Assembly: GCA_022385755.1 (NCBI GenBank)
Contig: MU278358.1
Span: 511,133-575,132, forward strand
Length of the DNA stretch: 64,000 nt
Origin: Trametopsis cervina
Taxonomy: Eukaryota; Basidiomycota; Agaricomycetes; Polyporales; Irpicaceae
Reading direction: 5' to 3'
How positions within the stretch are numbered: position 1 is the stretch's first letter; each line of letters starts with the position of its first letter. The position numbers and the translations under genes are program-made. The notes under the pieces are model-generated. The model did no database searches. It had not been told where the DNA came from and worked only from the letters and a program-made list of their open reading frames with translations. Of the stretch, positions 38,478 through 50,975 are shown piece after piece.

Positions 38478-40339
38478 TCAATTCGTATCCTTATAGCTTG
38501 ACGTGGGAGAATTCGTGTACGGTTTGTAGTCGTCAACGGCATGATCTTGATCTTCATTGTCCTCTTCGTCAAGGAAGGTCTCGGGGCCATTGTCCCACTG
38601 TTGTTCGATGGGAAGAGGAATGCTATGTGCCTCCGGAGGGTGTGGAAGAACGATAGACGGCGTGGGCGGCGACTGGGTAGGATCAAAGGTCTGTTCCCTG
38701 TAGTCGTTGGTCGCATGAACGTTGCACGGGTTTGAGAAAGCGGCGGAAAGCGGACTGTCTGGCTGCATAGGATGTCCGCGGCTGCTGTGCGAACTTATAG
38801 AATCAGAGCGAGTATAGCTGCGGGGAGGAGAGGGTGAACGATATGCAGGAAACTCAGTTCGTATGGCCACTTCGCCACTGTTGGAAGATCGATAGCGAGG
38901 TGATTCGGATTGAACAAGGGGGTGCGCAGTAGGTCGAGGAGAAGTGGGAGCCACATCATCTCCTAATGCGAGATTCCACGCGGCCGTCTGACAGAGCGCA
39001 AGTTCGACATTTAACTGGATATCATCCTGCACGTTCTCCAGCTCTTGCATACAGTGCCTGAGTTGATCCTGGACGTGCCCCGCGTGGAAAACACGTTCTA
39101 TAACTCAGGGATTAGTTGTGATACATAGTGATTAACGGTATTTGCTTACTCGACGCTTTCTCGTGAATCCATTTGTCAACCGCTTCTGCGCTACTCCCCG
39201 CTACACGTCCAATACGCTGTAAGTCAGCTGCTATTCCAGGGATAGGGTTTCTGCCACAGCATGCCATGGCTTTCCTGACAGTCTCATGAAGTGCACGAAA
39301 TAGGCTTCGGATGTCCTCGTCTACGCTGCGAATGTTTTCCAACACCTAGAAAGACTAGGTAAATGCGACTGAGTACCTTGGCCGAAGCTGTAACTGACTT
39401 TGTGGACCGCCTGTAGCAGCACAAAGGCCACTTTGCAAATAGGAAACACCTAGAGGTTGATGGGAACAAGTCTGCAGAACTGGTACGCGAACTCACAACT
39501 GAGACGCTAGAAAACGCCTCCAGCACGTCTCCGATGCAGTCGAACAAGGTATCGCTCGAACCCAATAGGCCACGGGGGCGTGCAAGCCTAGTACGTGCTT
39601 TGTCTTGAAGGTAGAGTACTCCTAATTGGTGCAATATAGCCTCAATATCCGCCTGACGACCGCTCATAGGAGTAGTGGGATCACAAATTGACATGTCAAT
39701 TTGTCCTATTACATCGGAGGCTTTCGAGCGAATGTGATGTTGCACTGGATGGGAAATTATCAACAGCATGCTACGTAGAACCGGACTTACGCATACCGTT
39801 GTTCTCACTCAACAATTTCCACGTCGATGCTTTGATGTCGCATAGATGTTCGTCGTTGCGCAATGCACGTGCGCGATAAAGGCTAATCCTAATCTCAGAT
39901 GACGGGCATGGATGACTATTGAACATTAGAAGCTGTTAAGTCGAAAGGTTCTGGGTCTACTTACAGTACGATAGGTGATTCAAAGCTCCAGCTTGGATTC
40001 AGCGTCTGAGCTGTTGGCACTTTCCTCTGGGGATTAACCTCGCGGTCGTCGACGAATATTTTCACGTATGTGTTGGCGGAAGAATGAATTCGACGCTCGA
40101 TCAATCCGCTGAAGCGAATAGCTATATAGACAACCGAGTAGGAGCATGAGAGATATTCTTGAACGAAAGCAGCGAGAGACTCGCCTTTCACCAATACCTC
40201 AACGGACTGTATTCTCGGAATGGGAATACTTGCATATACATAGGAATTACGAAACAGTTGGGCGCTGGAGTGTTGAGATTATGAGCATCAGCTATCCACG
40301 AGAGAATTATACGGCTTACGTTGCTGGAGGATCGCCCAT
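38478..40339 (-). CDS. Unrecognised protein with a possible C2 domain and helical (HeLo/MLKL-NTD-like) region
   Basis: Multi-exon gene reading MGDPPAT, then a C2-like strand pair YVKIFVDDREVNPQRKVPT with AQTLNPSWSFESPIVL, as in C2 domains of agaricomycete NACHT-type proteins. Next come helices: RSKASDVIGQIDMSICDP, GRQADIEAILHQLGVLYLQD, DTLFDCIGDVLEAFSSVSV, VFPICKVAFVLLQAVHKVSY, VLENIRSVDEDIRSLFRAL, IAADLQRIGRVAGSSAEAVD with KWIHEKAS, and HVQDQLRHCMQELENVQDD followed by LNVELALCQTAAWN. The order and spacing recall the four-helix N-terminal bundle of MLKL/HeLo-like fungal cell-death proteins. The last 150 residues are Ser/Pro-rich then acidic, ending SYKDTN; there is no kinase, NACHT or WD part. 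The first exons are uncertain. Function is inference. Confidence 0.6.
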
Positions 40340-41359
40340 ATTGTTGAATCTGCTATATAGGACTTTCGAGGATGATGAGGTTGGTTCCAAAGCTGCATGG
40401 GTTTGAAGCCAGTATATGCAGTCTTTAAGTTGATACGTAACGAGTTGGGAGGCCCAGCCCAGACCCGTCGGATATGAATGCGATGCCAAGGTTTCCATCA
40501 AGAATACGACACAGCCCTATGAAGGGTTCAGGGATACAAGTACACGTCCGAGTCAACAACGCCTGCCCTGCGCTGGTCATCTCGTGTGAACTGGGCGTAT
40601 GTGGATTATGCTCCATACACATCCTCGAAAGCAGAGCCAATGACACCTAGTGGGGAAAGCGATGCAGAGGTAGGGATTGAGCGAGTAGCAACAAGACCAG
40701 ATGGACAGCTGGAACGAAGGGTGGATCCAGCCCGCTCAATTCTGTGTGCGTTCGGAGGCTGGGCTAGCTCAGTCCAGAGGCAACACGAATGCAGTGCTAT
40801 TCTGGACATTTTCCTTTGAACGAATTGAGGATGCCTGCATAAGCTTTGTTCTGTGTCTATACCTACACCGCCAACTCGATTACGGTAAATGCTCACACGC
40901 GTTATTAATGAACGCATAGCATGTGCACAGGCGATGTGGCCGATATTTAGCGTGTTGCATGTTTGTCGTCTTTGCAAAGAAAACTGCGGAAAGTACAAAG
41001 CACTCGTCAGCGAGCTCATTGGTGACAAAATGCGTTTGCGTGCACCATACATATGTGCGATGCTGGCCCTGAAATTTCGCGAATTTGCATGTCTAAGGTT
41101 TGAACACACCTGCGTCGTCGTTCAAACGGGTCTCGCCGAATATACTGCTGCGTTTGATATGGCACCTAATTTCGAAGGACATACCGATTTCAATATCATT
41201 GACTGCACCATTATGACATCTGACGAGACATAACTCAGATCTGTCTGGCAAGTTTGAAGTGCGTTGGGTTAGATCTGTGCTTGAGATACCGTTCGGCGGA
41301 GATTCAACGTACGGAGGTAAAACATAGTGTTTAATATTTCGACATCGATACGTTATGTC
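40340..41359. other. Intergenic, 1 kb
   Basis: Lies between the C2-like gene start and the sedolisin 3' end. A 114-codon plus frame (40889-41233) and a 77-codon one (40586-40819) lack domains, partners or conserved blocks. A tRNA-like A box near 40763 has no matching T arm. Confidence 0.4.
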
Positions 41360-43798
41360 TCAGGGCAATGCAAGCCATTTCTCTAGTAGTTTTGGGAAAT
41401 CAGGTGTTCCAAGACCTGTCACCGGATCCCATCCTTTTGTAGCGCTGAACCCATCTGTACCGCACCCGGGGTTATCGCCATGCGTGATATCATTGAAAGC
41501 ATCCTGGAATTCTGCCGAATAGATCTGTTACGTGGCCTGTTAACGTGGCGAGTACACAGCGAAGATGTTTGCACCTACGACTGGATTGATGAACCCAATC
41601 GGCTTTTTACCAATGGCAAGACGCGCATCGTTCACAGCCGAGAGTAAGGTGGCCACTATAGGGCTCGCCGCCGAAGTGCCAGAGACAATCACAAATTCTC
41701 CCCCAACGGGGGCCACAACGCTGGCACTGAATATCAATTTAGTAAGCGAGTCAAGTACCGGAAGAGTACCCTCACCCATTCGCGGCCAGGTCAGGGAACC
41801 CACGTGAGCCAGTTGCATTCCAAATACTGGTAGGATATTGGGGAGGATGGTTCTGCAAGAAACTTCCCACCGCGTTCTTCTGATAGTCCGGAATGGAGAA
41901 GTAGTTGCTGAAGCCACCACTAGATAGAGAATCCCGCTGTAGCGCGCTCTCGGGGTCGCTAACCTGGCGGTGGAATTAAGTCCAGGTTTTCTTTATATAA
42001 GCGGACGAGACCAGGGGCTCACCTTCTTTCCGGTGTCAATTTGTGTGCCACCCACACCCGTTACGAAAGGACACGTCGCTTGAACGAAGATGAAAATCCA
42101 GTTTCACATGAATCGTGGGCATACATACCAGGGAACATGGGGTTGAAGACATTACCCGATTCTGACTGCGTACCGTTGGGTGTCAGACACAGATCTAAGT
42201 TTCCGGCTACGCCCCCATCGCCAGACGAATGTAGGACAGTTATTCCCATCAAACCAAGCTTTGAACAGATGAGTAAAATGAGTCGATGCTGCAATAGGCA
42301 TCCTTACTTTACCAAATTCAGCGCATTGTCTGGTGGCGAAGAAAGGTGTCATATCGGCTTCACTGTATGCATAAGAGTTTGAGATGATGTAGGCTGATTC
42401 TACTGTGCCACAATCATGGCCTTGAAAGAGGTCAACAATGCAGGCGTAGTCTTGTGAATGGACACTAACACACCCTTATAACCACCTGGCAAAGGGTCAG
42501 GATATATCCCGTCAATTCCACCGGATGGATCATCTCCGCCTTCAAACGTGCAATAGGAGCCGTCCAGTGCATCCAGAAGCTCGTTAAAGGAAGCTCCTAG
42601 AACCACACAATCAACAACTACACAAATGTTAAAAGTGCGGGTACTCACCCTGAACTTGTACACCATCACCAACTTGGTACAGCGTCACTGGCTGTTTTTC
42701 ACCTACAAGTACCATAGCCCATGATAAATCAAAGTTGGATTCGACATTGAAGGAAAACCCGGTTTGATTCCTATCGATTGTTCCTACCAGTGTCCTCGTG
42801 TAAGTCCTGGAATGGAAGGAACGTGACAATGACCAGCTAACCTCCGTCCACGCTCACCAAAACAGGTCGTTGTCCAACTTGTGATTTCGAGAAATTGCTG
42901 AAAAATAGGTCCAGATCGGAGGGAACATAAAACTGGCTGGCATATGCCGCTAAAGAGGCGTCAGTGTTTTCTGTTAAAACAATCACGAAAGTCTCACCTA
43001 TTGCGATGCTGTTCTTGTCAGCGGCTACAGGAGTGTAATGGTAGTCATATAGTGCACGGACGCAATCTGGTGTGAGCTGCTTGTCACAGTCATCGAGGCT
43101 GTGTGAGATATGCTGTGAAGGTAGGAATATATCAGCACGACGATATTAAGCGAACCTAAACGACGGACGTCGACGGTCTTCACCATAGTGTTGGACGATC
43201 TACGTTTGACATCAGATGACTCTGGTCTACTGTTCGATCTTCTTTTCAGCTTGGTATCGAAGTGAATAGTAGGTGTCACAAGGTCTACGTGTTTTGCTAC
43301 GTGCTCAGGAAGATGGTAGCCCGCATCACAACCGATGCGCCTTGTGTCGGTCGGTTCGTGGAGGTATGTATAGTATTCAGTCTTGAGCAGAGATTCCGCT
43401 TGGCTAACAGAGACATTCGCTTCTAACCACCCTCCAGTCTTGGTCAGCTTTACTCCCGATGGTTCCACACCTTCCGCAATGAGCCACTCCCGAACCGTAT
43501 CGATGGCCTCTACGTTCGGGCGGAACGTGTTTACGATCTTGTCCGCGGACCAGTGGTTTCCGTAGTTCGGAGATGCTGGATGCGAGATGTCCAGAAGGTA
43601 CTCTTCAAGATATTCAAGGTTGGGCTGTTTGAGACCTATACGAAGTGGTAATATGGTGTCCGCCGGGACGCGTTCCGATCGTGCCCAATTCGCAGGCAAT
43701 GAACTGCGCGATTCATGCCTGACGAACGCTGAGGAGGCTAGACATGATGTGGAAGCAGTCAGCAGAGTAAGACGTTTCAATGCTGTAGACAATAGCAT
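41360..43798 (-). CDS. Secreted sedolisin-type tripeptidyl peptidase (S53)
   Basis: Acid serine-carboxyl peptidase secreted to feed on protein. Start at 43798 gives a signal peptide (MLLSTALKRLTLLTASTSCL). The prodomain shows ADTILPLRIGLKQPNLEYLE, YLLDISHPASPNYGNHWS, GGWLEANVSVSQAESLLKTE and the dibasic linker KLKRRSNS and KRRSSNT. In the mature enzyme the Glu and Asp of the catalytic triad are in NVESNFDLSWAM (E-x3-D), the oxyanion Asp in VLHSSGDGGVAGN, and the Ser in SGTSAASPIVATLLSAVND. The calcium site reads FNDITHGDNPGCGTDGFS then GWDPVTGLGTPDF; the chain ends LLEKWLALP. The penultimate intron (54 bases) uses donor GTAGGT. About twelve introns. A partial copy lies 3.4 kb to the left. Confidence 0.9.
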
Positions 43799-44366
43799 GA
43801 TGAACGAGCTGAAAGATGTGCCCTTCGTCCTCCACATGGATGAGCTTATATACACTGGCAGTTCGCGCTGCAAACACAGTAAGTATGGAGTTACCTGTGC
43901 GTGACTGCGGCACAATACGGCACGATATTCTGCTTGGCGAAGCACCGCCGGCGATGAATGCAATGCTGCACTGGTGAGTGCCGATGTCGTTAGGTCACTT
44001 CTACGATGCACATGGAGAGCGCGGGTAACCCTGGCCGCGGGGGACATAGGTCAGCAATCAACAGAGCGCCCCCGGAGTTGACTACGAACGCGCCAGCAGG
44101 AACGATGTTTCGTTCTGCCTCATACTAGCTGCTATAAAAATTATTAGCATGGGGAGTGGTTACATCAAGGAGGCATCTACCTTTAGAGCACTTCCCGCAT
44201 TTCTCTGCTTGGATGTTAGTCGATACAAATTCGCTGACGACAGGGCCGCACCCCAAAGCACTGTCATTTCCAGCCAAGCCGATACGCGATCACATTGACC
44301 AAGGACGCTGGTATTAGATAAGGGTGCGGTGTTGACTATATTACGGTATATTTACTCTCACGATGG
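43799..44366. other. Intergenic
   Basis: About 570 bases upstream of the sedolisin start and downstream of VPS15. Contains the sedolisin promoter; no gene seen. Confidence 0.4.
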
Positions 44367-47300
44367 TCAGTCAAAGCCTTCAACTCTCCAAACCTTGAGA
44401 ACTCCAGCGCGGTCGCCACTGACGATACCGCCTCTGAAGGGCGAATCTATGCATGCTATTGCTGTCACTGTATCCTGGTGGGCTTTCAGTAGGTTCTGTT
44501 GGTTCTGAGTCACCAGCGAAAGACGCTGCGCAGGACGGTTGCTTTGGCTTGTTGCGGGGTTGGCCGCCCATGTTTCCGCGTAAGTAGTTGCAGAACCAGA
44601 AGACGCATGGGTGCTGAATATCGGTGCCGTATAAGTGGAACTCGAGTCACAGTTTACCGCTCACTTACCTGTATGTAGGTTTCTCGTTGTCACCTTCCGG
44701 ACTACTGAGCACCGCCGAACGCTCCACCCTACTCAGATCCAACAGTCGGATTTTGCGGTCTTCGGAACCACATATAACGAAACCTCGATTGATGTTAGAT
44801 TTGCTAGAACTGGGATCGTCTTGACTCATCATCGCCGTGCGGTGAAGAGTTGTATGTCCGCCGAATTCCGAACCCAAAGAGAAGGCAGTGATGGCTGGGG
44901 ACTGGTTGGACGCAGCTAGATCGGCCACGTTCGGTACTCTTTGTGCGCTAGACCTCCGTCGAGAGATAAAGGTTGGTTGTGTATCCAGCGCTTCTTGCTT
45001 CGACCGTACCAAAGCTGCAATAGCAGACGCAGCACTTTGCTCTGCCTCTTGGCCTTCGACTTTCTTTACTTCCTCAATAGGCTGAGAAGCGGAAGCAGCT
45101 GTTCGCGCGGTGTACGTTTCCACCAATGTCGTCTTCTCGATGTCCCAGACTTCAATGAGGGGGGTAAGCTTCGCCTGCGCTGATGACTGGGAGCTGGGTG
45201 CGTGACTTGTCGAAGTGACAACAACCCAACGCCCTTTGCCTTTTGTCGGATGTAGGGAACACTGCAGTATCTTTGAAGGACCCTCGGACGTCGAAACACC
45301 CACTTTCCAGCTCTTGATGAGAATACCAAACCGGAGATCCCATAACGAGAGCACCCCAGTAGCAGTACCGCATATGACCCACGCGCGCTTTCGGTCCATG
45401 CACACAGAGGTAATGGGTCCAAAGTGCCTAGGGTTCTGCATAGTTTGTACCAATTGCATTGTACGCAAGTCCAGTATAGTGATTGTGGCATGAGTTGTCG
45501 CATAAAGGAGATTCGAACCTGCTGCTGTTGATGGATTCAATTGGGTTGTCTATACAAGGAGCGAAAGAGAGCACATACGTGTAGTGTAATGCAGCAAACA
45601 TGTTGCATACTCTCCGTGTGCCTCCAGACGATGTTCTCTTATCACTTGTATGCGGCCGTACTTTGGCAAGCCGCCCGCAGCTCCTTGGCTTGACGTGACG
45701 TGAACACGTACAACGTGTATGCTCCCATCTTGTGCTGCGCTTGCAAAGCAATGAGTGCCCTCAATGATGCAGACGGCTTTGACCTGGGCGTGATGCTGTG
45801 CATATGTATGTCTAGCCTTGCTTGTCACATTACGTTCTAGACGTGCTGTATCCCATACTTTGACCGTCTTATCATCAGACGCGGACACGAAGAATGTGTG
45901 ATCCGGTGACACAGCGATGCCAGTGATCGCGTCTGAATGAGACGCAAAATGAGAGATCAATGTCGTTTCTATCCGCCGTCCGCTGCTATCGCGCGGTATA
46001 TAACTATGGCGCGCAGCGGTTCGGCGGCGAACAGGGCCTTCGTGGACTCGTGGGCCAAATTCGGCTTGCAGATCACGGTTGTTGTCCAGGTACATATGCT
46101 CGAGAAGGTTGTTGATGCCAGGCTCGCGACCGTCTATAACAAAAAGGAATATGATCTTTGAGACCATTAATGATTACTGTTTCCTCACCATAACTGGAGA
46201 TTGGCACTAGCGACGGTAGACGAGGACGCTCCATTCCGCGAATAGTACCAGAAACTGAAACAGGCGACGAACGACCAGAGGGTTCAGGTGACCCGTCTCG
46301 GAGCTTGATATGAGCGTCCAGCAGACCTGTAGCATTTGCCCTGGATGACCCGACGGCAGGGGCTGCTTTCTGACCGTCTGTCCCAATGTGCAGTTTATGC
46401 AACGCACTAGGGAAAGACGTCGAAGCTAGCGAGTCAGCGGGACTGAGAGGTCGTTCATGAGGCACTGAGACGGGGACATCTGATACAACAGTATTCGGAC
46501 TTGATGGTGTGAGGTCTGGTGGCGGCAGAGTACCGATGCTGGGACTACGCGGATCACGCCCGCTCGGGGATAAGGACAACGATGTACCAGAACCGTTGAT
46601 TATTGCAAGTCGTCTGCGCAGATCCTCGAACGGTGCACCCGCGGATGTGTGGTCGATGCTCATTGTCCGTTGCGAACGAGGAGTGCCAAGTTGTGGCGTA
46701 CGCAGCAACTCTGATGGGATTCTCCTGCCAGAGGATAGCCGTGAAGGCCGCGAGATATTGTCCGCGTTTGTCTTCAAGAATACAGTTTGCGGTACAACAC
46801 CAAGCTTCTGCAACTCGATTGTGCGTTTGTGCGCTAGATTCTTCGGGTCATTTTCAATGCTAGCGCTTAGTCGCGACTCGAAACTAAACATGTAGAATGA
46901 GATCAACAACAGGAGACCAGTTATATATCTTACTTGGACTTGTTTTCCGCAAGTTTTGGAAGGAAATCGCGCATTGCCAGAAGTTTGTTCTCGTCGCTCG
47001 GAGTCATGCCCAGCTGCTGGAGCTTTCCCAGGTGTGTCTCATCTCTGCAAGCAATTCATGAGTTCAGTGCATATACCCTATCTTTTTGGGGGACCCTTAA
47101 CTCGTCTGACTTTGACCTGAGGCCTGCGCTTGACGGTTTCACAGCTGCTAAGCTAGCTCTTGGAGATTCAGATCTCGTAACGCGATGGTTACGCCAAAAC
47201 ATCGATTTCTCTGCCTTCTTCGCCCATTCAGTAGCAGCATCAAAAATATGTCGAGGCACCTGGGGCAGGGTAAGACATCAAACGGAGTTGTAGCTAAGAT

Positions 47301-50259
47301 GGCACCTACAGCAGGCTTTAACGCGATCAAGAGACTCTGTTCGTCTACCTCACGTATATCTGAGCGCAGGAAATGCTTCAAGGATGGGTAGAGTATACAC
47401 CAAACATCGCTAGCAGGAAGCCGCTTCGCAGCGGCAGTGATGAATGCAGCAGCGCCTGGTCATTAAGTCATGAGCACATGTCTCAAAATCAGTGAAGATA
47501 CTTACCTTGTCTAATCCATATATTGGGATGATACAAGAAGCTCAGTGTAGCGCTCATTAGCTCCCATATACGCATGGGCTGGAACAAACCTAGCTCGCAC
47601 AGGCTGCTGAGGGATGTGAGCACTCTTGCCACTACGCTTTCTTCCGCATCTAGGATGAATATGTGAGCCTAATCCACCGGCACTCCTATGAATTACTTAC
47701 CTGACAAGGCCTGAATCATGAGGGGAAGGATGAACTTCTCGAGACTCCTGCCTCCAGCACATGCAGCGACATCGACAATGGAGTCAAAGAATGCGTATCG
47801 TATTAGCCAGTCACGATCATTGAGATAAGTGATCATATGGCTCAATAGAACGTCATTAGTCCGCTGACGACCCAAAAAGACACACAATGATGAAATGTTG
47901 TGCAGTATAGCGCGTTTGACGGTTGGAGAAGGATCGACGAGAAGTGTCGATAGGTGATCTTGTATAGCATTTTGCAACTCATGCAATGAAGCATCATAAG
48001 AGACCTGTTCAAAACTGTCACTCACAATCGTAAGACTAGGTTTGAGGGGAGTACTACCTCAAATTGGGCGTCTTCGTAGTCCTGGCCTTCCCGAGCTAAC
48101 TTATATGCGCCATGTGCCCTCAGAGCTTGGGCCATTTCTAGATATCGGCCTGCAGTGGCGGCCAGCGCTACCAGGCATTGAGCGTATGTACATCGCACAG
48201 ACACTTCAGGGTCGCTCAGCAGAGGCCCGAGGGCTGGTATGATGTATTCCGAAAAGATTGACGCGTTTGAGGGAGTAATCACAGTAACGAGCATCAGCTA
48301 GAGAATACGTCAGCCTCCGCCTATGAATACAGCAGTGGGGTATACACACAATCTGGAGTAGAGTCCTCGCGGCTGCACTTCGTATCAAAGGGACATCATC
48401 TTGCAATAGTTCCACGACGTAAGGAACCATTCTGTCCAGTTTCGCCTCGTCGGTGAGGTGAGGTGCGAGGGCAAGGAAAACATCCAGTGCACGCAGTTTC
48501 GATGAAGGCAATTTACAGGTGCGGACGTTCGCAGTGAGGAGTGCCAGGAGTATCAACGCCGGTCCATCTAATCAGATACATGAGAGGTGTAGCAAAGGAA
48601 GCTTATACATACGTACCTTGCTTGGCGGCTCGCCTGCCATCACCATAGCCCTTGAGAAGATGGCTGTCACGATTGGGAATCTCCAACTCAACAGGGAATA
48701 CGTCCTGAATAACAAAGATTTAACGCGGTTCGTATAGACAAGTATATCGCCACTAATTACCTGGAAGGGCGTTCCAGTTTCACCTGCAGTGGCGTACTCG
48801 ATCTTGATGGGTTCTTTGACGGTCTCTTCTAGAGAATCGCCTTCGCTGTCCTGTATGAGATATGGCTCGACACTTTCGAAGTCCGACCATATCCTCTCCA
48901 TACGATGATCTGAATCGCTAGGAAGTGGCTCGCTGGATACATCTCCTGATAGTCCGTGAGAGGCTGCATCCGCAGCGGCCTTTGCATTCACTGGTGTCAC
49001 GGTAGTTGGCGTGGGGGCGGCGGAGGTCGAATTATTGTGAGGGCTAAAGGAGAATACAGAAGGAGCGGAGAGTTCGTTGACGGAGGCGACGTAGTTATGC
49101 AGAAAGGAGTAAAATGTCTCGGGGAACACTGCGCCGCGCGCACTATGGAGGAGACTGTCAAAAGTTGGACGACTTGATGGGTCAATTGCAATCATCTGCT
49201 TAATTAAGGACTACAAAGATACACGTTAGGGTGAAGGGTCAGATTATACATACAGACTCACTCGTATGCCTTCATCGTCAATAGCACTCAGTTGAGCATC
49301 CACATTAAGTTCTCCCTCACGATATTTGAAGAGCTGGCTAAGAGAGAACAGGGGGGCACCCTCAAGGAAAAGCTCTGCAATCACGCATCCTGCACTGAAG
49401 CAGTCCATAGCTTCGGTAACCTTGGCATCGCGTTTCCCCTCGTCGTCCGCCGACCGCTCCTTCCCTTTTCGTTTAGTTCCGTCGTTGTTTCCTTCCGCAG
49501 AATAAAAGCGCTCCGGAGCAATGTAGCATGTCCTTCGCCCACTTGTATCAAAGAAAAAGGAGAAGTCGGCAGGGTCATCTAAGGGGAGGTACGCAGGTTT
49601 GTGAGGGGCGAAGTCTGATAGCAATAGCCAGTTCCACGAGGTTATGAGAATATTGGATGTCTTAAGATCTCCATGTGATATCTTTCTATTTCTTGCGTCT
49701 CTTAGAGCAGTGACCAGCTGGTACGCCAGCCATTTCTTTTCTATTGGAGCGAGAAATGGTCGAGTGCTGAGAGGAGTGAGAGAGCTCGGACGATATGGAG
49801 AAGACGGTGACATACCTGATGCGATCATAAAGACTGCTAGCCACCCATTGTCTAATCATGTAACCCGCATTCTCTGTCTCGACGAAAGACTGATAGGTAT
49901 ACACATTCGGAATGTCCGCAAGAGCTTCGCGCTCATCTGTAGTCCATATTCATATTAGTATCACAGTAGCCCGCAGCATTACAGCAGAGCCATACGCTTT
50001 AGTCTCTTGTGATATCTTCTGAGACTCATCCCTGGGTCTGGCTTGATGAAGATCTTGACCACAAGTGAACCATTCTTGTGTCGGCATTTCACTGTCTTGA
50101 GGAAGCGAGCCGAGCCCAAACTGGTGAGGCTTCAATTTATGAGATTCACGCGCAAGCAAGGATTACTGACCTCCTCTCATAGATTACATCGGAACCTAAG
50201 TCGTTTACAAATGAATCCAACGCGCCACTGGTTCGGACTAATGACTGTGCGTTGCCCAT
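44367..50259 (-). CDS. VPS15: VPS15, regulatory subunit of class III PI3-kinase
   Basis: Membrane-bound pseudokinase-like partner of Vps34, needed for endosomal sorting and autophagy. The ATG at 50259 gives MGNAQSLVRTSG; Gly2 is the expected N-myristoylation site. The kinase domain has HGDLKTSNILITSWNWLLLS then DFAPHKPAYLPLDDPADFSF, so HRD is HGD and DFG is DFA, as usual for VPS15; RRTCYIAPERFYS and AMDCFSAGCVIAELFLEG follow. The middle part is HEAT-like (IPALGPLLSDPEVSVRCTYA, QCLVALAATAGRYLE, LVDPSPTVKRAILHN). The C-terminal WD40 propeller includes HSDAITGIAVSPDHTFFVSA, SDDKTVKVWDTAR, HFGPITSVCMDRKRAWVICG and GFVICGSEDRKIRLLDLS, ending SGDRAGVLKVWRVEGFD. It spans about 5.9 kb with more than fifteen introns and encodes well over 1,400 residues. 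Confidence 0.93.
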
Positions 50260-50975
50260 GGCGGTGGCTTTCTGTCGAGGCACACACGGTTGATAGAACT
50301 GGAAGTGACACCCTTTCGTACCTCGGTTAATGAGTTCGAAGATTATGAAGCGGGCGTGTCATGTGTCCCAACGATGGTAAGGTGCAAGAGTAAGTCGCGT
50401 TCCGCAGACAATGACCTCGGTGAACCCGATTAGGCTGGCGCCTAGCGCCACAAAGTCTGAGGGAGTTCACCTTCAACTTCAAATATCTACGCATAACACA
50501 TGCAATACATATTTTTGTATGTGTTCTTATGTGAGCCTTGCGTGCAGTCAGTACATAACATGTTTAAAGGAGTACAAACTGCATTTGCAGGTTGCTTACT
50601 ACAATTGTGCTGGTGAATCGTGCTGATAACAGGAAGAGGGAGGTCATGCTCTCCGGCAAGTGCAAAGGCACTTTGCATAAATATGAGAGACGAAGTAAGG
50701 CAAGCTCAAGGTTGGTATATTTCCCTGCTCCACATCACACACAGCTTAGAGGGTGGATGGCGTGCAGTCTGCATCTTGCGTAGGAACGGCAACGATTCAC
50801 TTGTCATAATCGCATCACTGACGACTCAGCAGCAGAGATCCTACATATTTCATATCCATTGATGAGGGGGCCGTTTCGCGACGCCCTCGAACGACAGTCT
50901 TCATCAACAGATCAGATATTCTCTAAGTTGATTATGCGGGTGATGGCACAGCGAAGCAGCATACAATACTGTCTA
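50260..50975. other. Intergenic
   Basis: About 715 bases between the VPS15 start and the QCR8 stop. Small frames of 60-80 codons on both strands, none recognisable; carries the VPS15 promoter. Confidence 0.4.

Noticed and set aside
40755..40830. tRNA-like A box (GCTAGCTCAGTC)
   Set aside because: No T-arm with a GGTTCRANYCC box or acceptor stem follows at the right distance.
40889..41233. A 114-codon plus frame between the C2-like gene and sedolisin
   Set aside because: No recognisable blocks, splice partners or signal; could be real but cannot be supported.
41520..41580. A 33-base intron in the sedolisin gene
   Set aside because: A 54-base intron (donor GTAGGT, acceptor before ATCTATTCGGC) gives a better family match (NPV then IYSAEFQDAFNDIT).
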